64,000 nucleotides of DNA, taken from contig NZ_FMCU01000012.1 of the NCBI RefSeq assembly GCF_900091525.1, forward strand, positions 124,001-188,000, read 5' to 3'. The notes below the pieces were generated by a model. It searched no databases. It worked only from the letters and a program-made list of their open reading frames with translations, and was not told the origin of the DNA. Shown piece by piece: positions 60,241 through 64,000 of the stretch. The translations under genes were made by a program, and so were the position numbers. The stretch is from Micromonospora matsumotoense (GTDB lineage Bacteria > Actinomycetota > Actinomycetes > Mycobacteriales > Micromonosporaceae). Numbering within the stretch: the stretch's first letter is position 1; every line of letters begins with the position of its first letter.

Positions 60241-60275
60241 ACCCGGACCGACACCGGGGGCACCTGACCGGCGGT

Positions 60276-60299
60276 GCCGGTGGGCGGCAGCCCACCGGC
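60276..60299. terminator. Terminator between bioD and SulP genes
   Basis: A perfect 10-base stem (GCCGGTGGGC with GCCCACCGGC, loop GGCA) between convergent genes. Confidence 0.8.
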
Positions 60300-60320
60300 C
60301 GTTCGTCGGGCCGGTCGGTC

Positions 60321-61826
60321 TCACTCGGCGGTCCGTACCGGGCCGAGCCGCTCGGCCGGCGCCGAGCGCGGGGCGACGACCTGCACGTGGCCGCCGACGG
60401 CGCGGTGGTGCGTTTCGATCCAGGTGTCCAGGGCCATCCGGCAGGCGTGGTCGACGTGCCGCAGGTCGCGCAGGTCCAGCCGGACACTGCGGTCGGTGGG
60501 CAGCGCGTGCAGCGCGCTGAGGATGGTGGGCAGCCGCAGGAAGGTGGCGTTGCCGACGAGGGCGACGTCGACCGGCCCGCCGTCGCCGTCGCCCACGATG
60601 ACCCGGAGGTGAGACGTCTCCCAGGCGGTCTTCACCACCGCCAGGCCGAGACCGACCAGCACGCCGGTGAACATGTCGGTGGTCAGGATCGCGGCGGCGG
60701 TCACCATCAGCACCACCGCCTCGCCCCGGTGCTCCCGCCACAGCGCGGGCATCGTCCGTAGCGGCAGCAGCTTGACGCCGGCGTGCACGAGGACGGCGGC
60801 CAGCGCGGGCAGCGGGATCAAGGCGACCAGGCCGGGTGCGGCGGCGACGAAGACCAGCAGCCACAGCCCGTGCAGCACCCGGGACGCCTTGCTCCGCGCG
60901 CCGGCCTGCACGTTGGCCGAGCTGCGCACGATGACGGCGGTCATCGGCAGCGCGCCGAGCAGGCCGCAGATCGTGTTGCCGGTGCCCTGGGCGACGAGTT
61001 CCCGGTCGAAGTCGGTGCGGGGCCCCTGGTGCAGCCGGTCGACCGCCGCCGCGCTGAACAGGCTCTCCGCCGAGGCGACCAGGGTGAACGTGGCGATGGT
61101 GGTGAGCACCCCGAGGTCGACCAGCAGGCTCGGGTGCCCGATCGACGGTTGGATCGCCGCGAGCAGCCCCGCCACGTCGATGGTGTCGACCGGCAGTCCC
61201 AGCACGGCGGTCGCGCCGGCCGCCGCGGCGACGGCGACCAACGCGCCGGGCACCGTGCGCTGCCTGCCGGGCAGGGCGTTCCAGAGCATCATCAGCGCGA
61301 GTGTGGCCACCCCCACGGCGAGCGACAACCGGGCCGCACCGGATTCGGTGAGGTCACCGACCAGCGCCGGCAGCCCGGCGAATGCGGCGAGCCCGATGGG
61401 CGGCGTGGTGGCGCCGGCCAGCACGTGCACCTGGCCGGCGATGAGCAGCAGGCCGATACCGGCGAGCATGCCGTGCACCACGGCCACCGAGATGGCCCGG
61501 AACCACCGGCCGAGTCGCAGGAGTCCCAACCCGATCTGGAGCAGCCCGGCGACCAGCACGATGGTGCCGAGCCCGGCCAGGCCGTAGCGGTCCACGGCCT
61601 CGGCGACCAGCACGGTCAGGCCGGCCGCCGGGCCGCTGACCTGCATGCTGCTGCCGGGCATCAGGCCCACGACCAGCCCACCGACCACGCCGGTGACCAG
61701 GCCGAGTTCGACGGGTACGCCGGAGGCGACGGCGATGCCGACACAGAGCGGCAAGGCGACGAGGAAGACGACGAGGGAGGCGGGCAGGTCGGCACGCAGG
61801 GTGCGCCAGTTCACAGTGGAGAGCAC
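60321..61826 (-). CDS. SulP-family anion transporter with STAS domain
   Basis: A 501-residue membrane protein. Many hydrophobic helices start with LRADLPASLVVFLVALPLCVGIAVASGV, with PGSSMQVSGPAAGLTVLVAE as the SulP signature. A C-terminal STAS-like cytoplasmic domain runs about residues 405-500 (VALVGNATFLRLPTILSAL, RLDLRDLRHVDHACRMALD). Substrates of relatives include sulfate, bicarbonate and other anions; I cannot tell which. No carbonic anhydrase gene adjoins it. Confidence 0.9.
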   Translation of the reverse strand: MLSTVNWRTLRADLPASLVVFLVALPLCVGIAVASGVPVELGLVTGVVGGLVVGLMPGSSMQVSGPAAGLTVLVAEAVDRYGLAGLGTIVLVAGLLQIGLGLLRLGRWFRAISVAVVHGMLAGIGLLLIAGQVHVLAGATTPPIGLAAFAGLPALVGDLTESGAARLSLAVGVATLALMMLWNALPGRQRTVPGALVAVAAAAGATAVLGLPVDTIDVAGLLAAIQPSIGHPSLLVDLGVLTTIATFTLVASAESLFSAAAVDRLHQGPRTDFDRELVAQGTGNTICGLLGALPMTAVIVRSSANVQAGARSKASRVLHGLWLLVFVAAAPGLVALIPLPALAAVLVHAGVKLLPLRTMPALWREHRGEAVVLMVTAAAILTTDMFTGVLVGLGLAVVKTAWETSHLRVIVGDGDGGPVDVALVGNATFLRLPTILSALHALPTDRSVRLDLRDLRHVDHACRMALDTWIETHHRAVGGHVQVVAPRSAPAERLGPVRTAE

Positions 61827-62248
61827 GATTCACATCCAGGAGGCTGCGCAGCGGTCAACGGGTCGTCACCCTCCGTCGTGGCGCACCGGGCGGCGGCACG
61901 ACAGGCAGGGGGCGGCGGTCTGTTGCGGGCTGGGGACGACGGGGTCGTCGCCGGCCGGCCGGAGGGTCGCGGAACGGTGACAGGCGGGGTGGAGCCGATC
62001 GCCGCTGCTCAGCAGCGCAGCACGCTGGATCGGAGCGGCGCGGTTCCGGGTTGGGGTTCGTCGGTGGTCGGCCGACCGGTCGCTTCCCGCTGTCGCCGGC
62101 TGAGCGTCCCCCGCACACTCCGGCATTCCGGCCCCGTCGGGTCGCGTCGTTCCGTCGATGGCTGTCCGCGGCCCGCCCGTCCGATTGCCGGACCGACCTC
62201 CCCCCCGGCCCGGTCCGCCCCGGCGTTGTCCGGTAGGGCAGGGCCGAC

Positions 62249-62280
62249 CATCAGACGTTTATGTACGTCAATGTCTGATG
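62249..62280. promoter_or_regulatory. 32-bp quasi-palindrome
   Basis: CATCAGAC and GTCTGATG (8-base perfect arms) surround a centre GTAC at 62263-62266, with partial symmetry between. It resembles a regulator-binding site. The controlled gene is unclear. Confidence 0.5.
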
Positions 62281-62300
62281 TTACCGGAAGCTCGCGATTA

Positions 62301-62312
62301 ATACGAGCGTAT
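62301..62312. promoter_or_regulatory. 12-bp palindrome ATACGAGCGTAT
   Basis: ATACG-AG-CGTAT lies 20 bases past the 32-bp palindrome in the same AT-rich patch. Confidence 0.4.
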
Positions 62313-62588
62313 GACTGGTGCGGGAGGCGGTGCGATGATGCGCCGAAAGGCGTGGCCGTTCGTGCCGGTGAGGTGGAGGCGACCGTGGGACCCCACCCGG
62401 CGGAGGCGGTTGCGGGAACGGACGGTTGCGGGTCGGGACGCAGGGTGACCGCCACGGGCAGCAGCAGGACGATGCTGAGCAGTGGGACGAGGATGGTCGG
62501 CCTGCGCTGCACCCTCACCCCCGGGCAGATAGGCGTGCTCACGAGACGCGCGTCGACAAGGGGTTCAACCCGCCGCCGCGACGGTGGG

Positions 62589-63794
62589 TTACGCCCCTTC
62601 GCCCGCCGGTGTGTCCGCCACCGTGTCCCGGCTGGTCCGGCGGACCACGAACGCGTCGGGCATCCGGAAGGTGAGGTTGTCCGGGCACCACGGCGGCCGG
62701 ACCACCGTCACCGCGTCGAGCAGCGGTGCCGCCTCGGCGACCACCACCGCCGCCTCCAGCCGGGCCAGTTGCGCGCCCACGCAGCGGTGCGCCCCCGCCC
62801 CGAAGGCCAGGTGCCGGCGGGAACCGCGCTGCCCGGGGCGGAATCCGGCCGGCTCGGCCACCACCTCCGGGTCGCGGCCGGCGCGGGCCAGCCACAGCAG
62901 CATCGAGCTGCCCGCCGGCACCGGCGTCCCGCCCAGCGTGGTGTCCGTCGCGGCCACCCGTCGCCAGGTGACGATCGGCGGTTCCAGCCGCAGGCCCTCC
63001 TCGACGACATCGGCGACGGCGACGGTGCCGGCCCGCAACCCGGCGCGCACCTCGGGTTCGCCGGTGAGCCGGTGCAGCAGCAGGGTCAGGAACTGACTGG
63101 TGGTCTCCTGACCGGCGACCAGCAGGAAGAACAGCGCCCCGACCACCACGTCGGGGGAGTGCCCGGCGCCGCGCAGCCGGGCGGCCAGCCCGCCACCGGC
63201 ACCGGCGAACTCCCGCAGTACGGCGTGGAACCGGCCCACCTCGGCGGCGAGGGCCTGCTGCCGGTCGGCGTCCAACGGCGCCCAGAACAGCTCCAGCGCC
63301 GCCCGCGCGAAGTTCTTCACCGCGCCCACCGGGGCGTCCGGCAGCTCGACCAGCCGGGCCAGCGCCAGCAGCGGCAGGTCGGCGGCGAGCCGGGCGTGCA
63401 GATCGACCGGTCGCCCGGCGGCCAGCTCGGCGGCGATCCCGGCCACCCGGGTCCGCACCAGCGCGGTCAGCCACGGCCGCTGGGCGGCCACCCGGTCCGG
63501 GTGCAGCGCCTCGGCGACGATCGCCCGGATCTCCGGGTGGCTGGGGCCGGCGTTGTTGGCAAGCGTCGGCGGCAACCGGAACCGGTGCCCGGTGAGCACC
63601 CGCAGCGCGGCCACCGGGATGGGGGTCACCGCGTCCAGGGCGTTGTCGGGTCGCCAGGTCACCGGGTCGGCGAGCACCTGCCGGACCAGCGCGTGCCGGG
63701 TCACCACCAGGTGGGTGCCGCCGACCCCGTCGACGACCGTGGCCACATCCGGCCAGGGCCCGTCGACGGCCGCCTCCCACCCCCGGAACAGCAC
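62589..63794 (-). CDS. Cytochrome P450
   Basis: A 401-residue heme monooxygenase. The oxygen-binding I helix is LLVAGQETTS, the ExxR-type segment is VVEEGLRLEPP, and the heme-ligating Cys is in AFGAGAHRCVGAQLARLE (Cys338). The length is typical of soluble bacterial P450s. Redox partner genes are not nearby. Substrate unknown; no secondary-metabolite cluster is visible around it. The GTG start lies 9 bases after the upstream methyltransferase stop, suggesting co-transcription. Confidence 0.93.
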   Translation of the reverse strand: MLFRGWEAAVDGPWPDVATVVDGVGGTHLVVTRHALVRQVLADPVTWRPDNALDAVTPIPVAALRVLTGHRFRLPPTLANNAGPSHPEIRAIVAEALHPDRVAAQRPWLTALVRTRVAGIAAELAAGRPVDLHARLAADLPLLALARLVELPDAPVGAVKNFARAALELFWAPLDADRQQALAAEVGRFHAVLREFAGAGGGLAARLRGAGHSPDVVVGALFFLLVAGQETTSQFLTLLLHRLTGEPEVRAGLRAGTVAVADVVEEGLRLEPPIVTWRRVAATDTTLGGTPVPAGSSMLLWLARAGRDPEVVAEPAGFRPGQRGSRRHLAFGAGAHRCVGAQLARLEAAVVVAEAAPLLDAVTVVRPPWCPDNLTFRMPDAFVVRRTSRDTVADTPAGEGA

Positions 63795-63803
63795 GCGGTC
63801 ACG

Positions 63804-64000
63804 CTAGCGGGCGGCCCCGGGCGGGGCGGGGTCCAGCTCCCACACCGTGGTGTGCTTCACCCGTACGCTCTCCAGCGCCTCCGGCACCGGCACGTCGTAG
63901 GCGGCCAGCTCGCGGAAGCGTTCCCGGGGCAGGAACGCCCGCCCCGGGTCGCCGACCAGCACCCGGGCACCGGACCGGGCGGCCCGCAGCAGGAAGCGCA
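63804..64000 (-). CDS. SAM methyltransferase C-terminus (fragment at window edge)
   Basis: A 64-residue C-terminal end read on the minus strand: RFLLRAARSGARVLVGDPGR, then RERFRELAAYDVPVPEALES and a TAG stop at 63804-63806. The GARVLVGDPGRAFLP and AAYDVPVP segments match the end of class I methyltransferases of the ETFB-lysine-methyltransferase-like group (COG3897). The start lies beyond the window. It is upstream of, and probably co-transcribed with, the P450 gene. Confidence 0.75.
   Translation of the reverse strand, partial: RFLLRAARSGARVLVGDPGRAFLPRERFRELAAYDVPVPEALESVRVKHTTVWELDPAPPGAAR

Larger units (their letters stand above)
61827..62588. other. 762-base region with no supported gene
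   Basis: It holds the SulP promoter side and the P450 3' side. An open minus-strand frame (62542 to 62009) begins with a hydrophobic stretch but runs through a low-GC, palindrome-bearing stretch and ends Pro/Arg/Gly-rich, so I do not call it. The stretch 62230-62330 is markedly AT-richer than its surroundings and contains two palindromes. Confidence 0.6.

Noticed and set aside
62009-62542. 177-residue minus-strand ORF with a hydrophobic N-terminus
   Set aside because: Only the first 35 residues look protein-like; the frame then runs through an AT-rich palindromic patch and a Pro/Arg/Gly tail. A short secreted peptide cannot be excluded, but the evidence is too thin to list it.

Overview
The window is very GC-rich DNA (coding third positions almost all G or C) from a filamentous actinobacterium, most likely a Micromonospora-type member of the Micromonosporaceae. 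Pointers are the coproporphyrin-dependent heme genes, the LacI/CebR-type cellobiose cluster, CBM2-tagged plant-polymer enzymes, the actinobacterial biotin set with bsaP, and dispersed repeats. This assignment is inference; no rRNA, tRNA, integrase, insertion sequence or CRISPR array was recognised.

Layout. 0-4 kb: DUF3000 fragment diverging from the heme operon hemE-cgoX-chdC, closed by a strong hairpin shared with a convergent secreted LPMO. 5-10 kb: small genes (acetyltransferase, Cys-rich protein, msrB, stand-alone LigD-type polymerase, AlpA-like HTH) and two repeat zones. 9.8-17.5 kb: a four-gene ABC exporter operon (two large FtsX-type permeases, two ATPases). 17.5-26 kb: housekeeping and accessory genes (K+ channel, secreted peptidase, LigC-type ligase, AlkA-like glycosylase, lipoprotein). 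26-27.6 kb: ECF sigma/anti-sigma pair. 27.8-35.2 kb: a minus-strand operon herA-sbcD-sbcC-nurA-like plus a spermidine-synthase-fold gene, which resembles the archaeal HerA-Mre11-Rad50-NurA end-resection module. 35.7-38.8 kb: M4 metallopeptidase, RibD-like reductase coupled to a 39-residue Cys-rich protein, pRiA4b ORF3-like protein. 38.9-44.9 kb: cebEFG-bglC-cebR with two CebR-type operators. 45-50 kb: acyl-CoA dehydrogenase with an APH-fold partner, and two ACT-domain genes with a shared leader motif. 50.3-56 kb: GH9 cellulase with its own CebR-type box, then a GH10-CBM13-GH62 xylanase/arabinofuranosidase. 56-60 kb: bioB-bsaP diverging from bioF-bioD. 60-64 kb: SulP transporter, P450 and a methyltransferase fragment.

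How genes work together. The LPMO, GH9 and GH10/GH62 enzymes attack cellulose and xylan outside the cell; CebEFG would import cellobiose-type sugars, BglC would split them, and CebR would sense them and repress both the cluster and the GH9 gene through TGGGAGCGCTCCCA-type palindromes. The DNA-repair genes (polymerase, ligase, glycosylase, HerA/SbcCD/NurA) suggest a well-equipped break-repair capacity, although no Ku gene is present.

The most unusual structure is a 59-60 bp repeat family placed exactly at the sbcC/nurA-like and bioF/bioD junctions. Its units form chains of mini-ORFs whose stop and start codons overlap as GTGA, so that the two flanking genes remain linked by stop-start overlaps across the insert.
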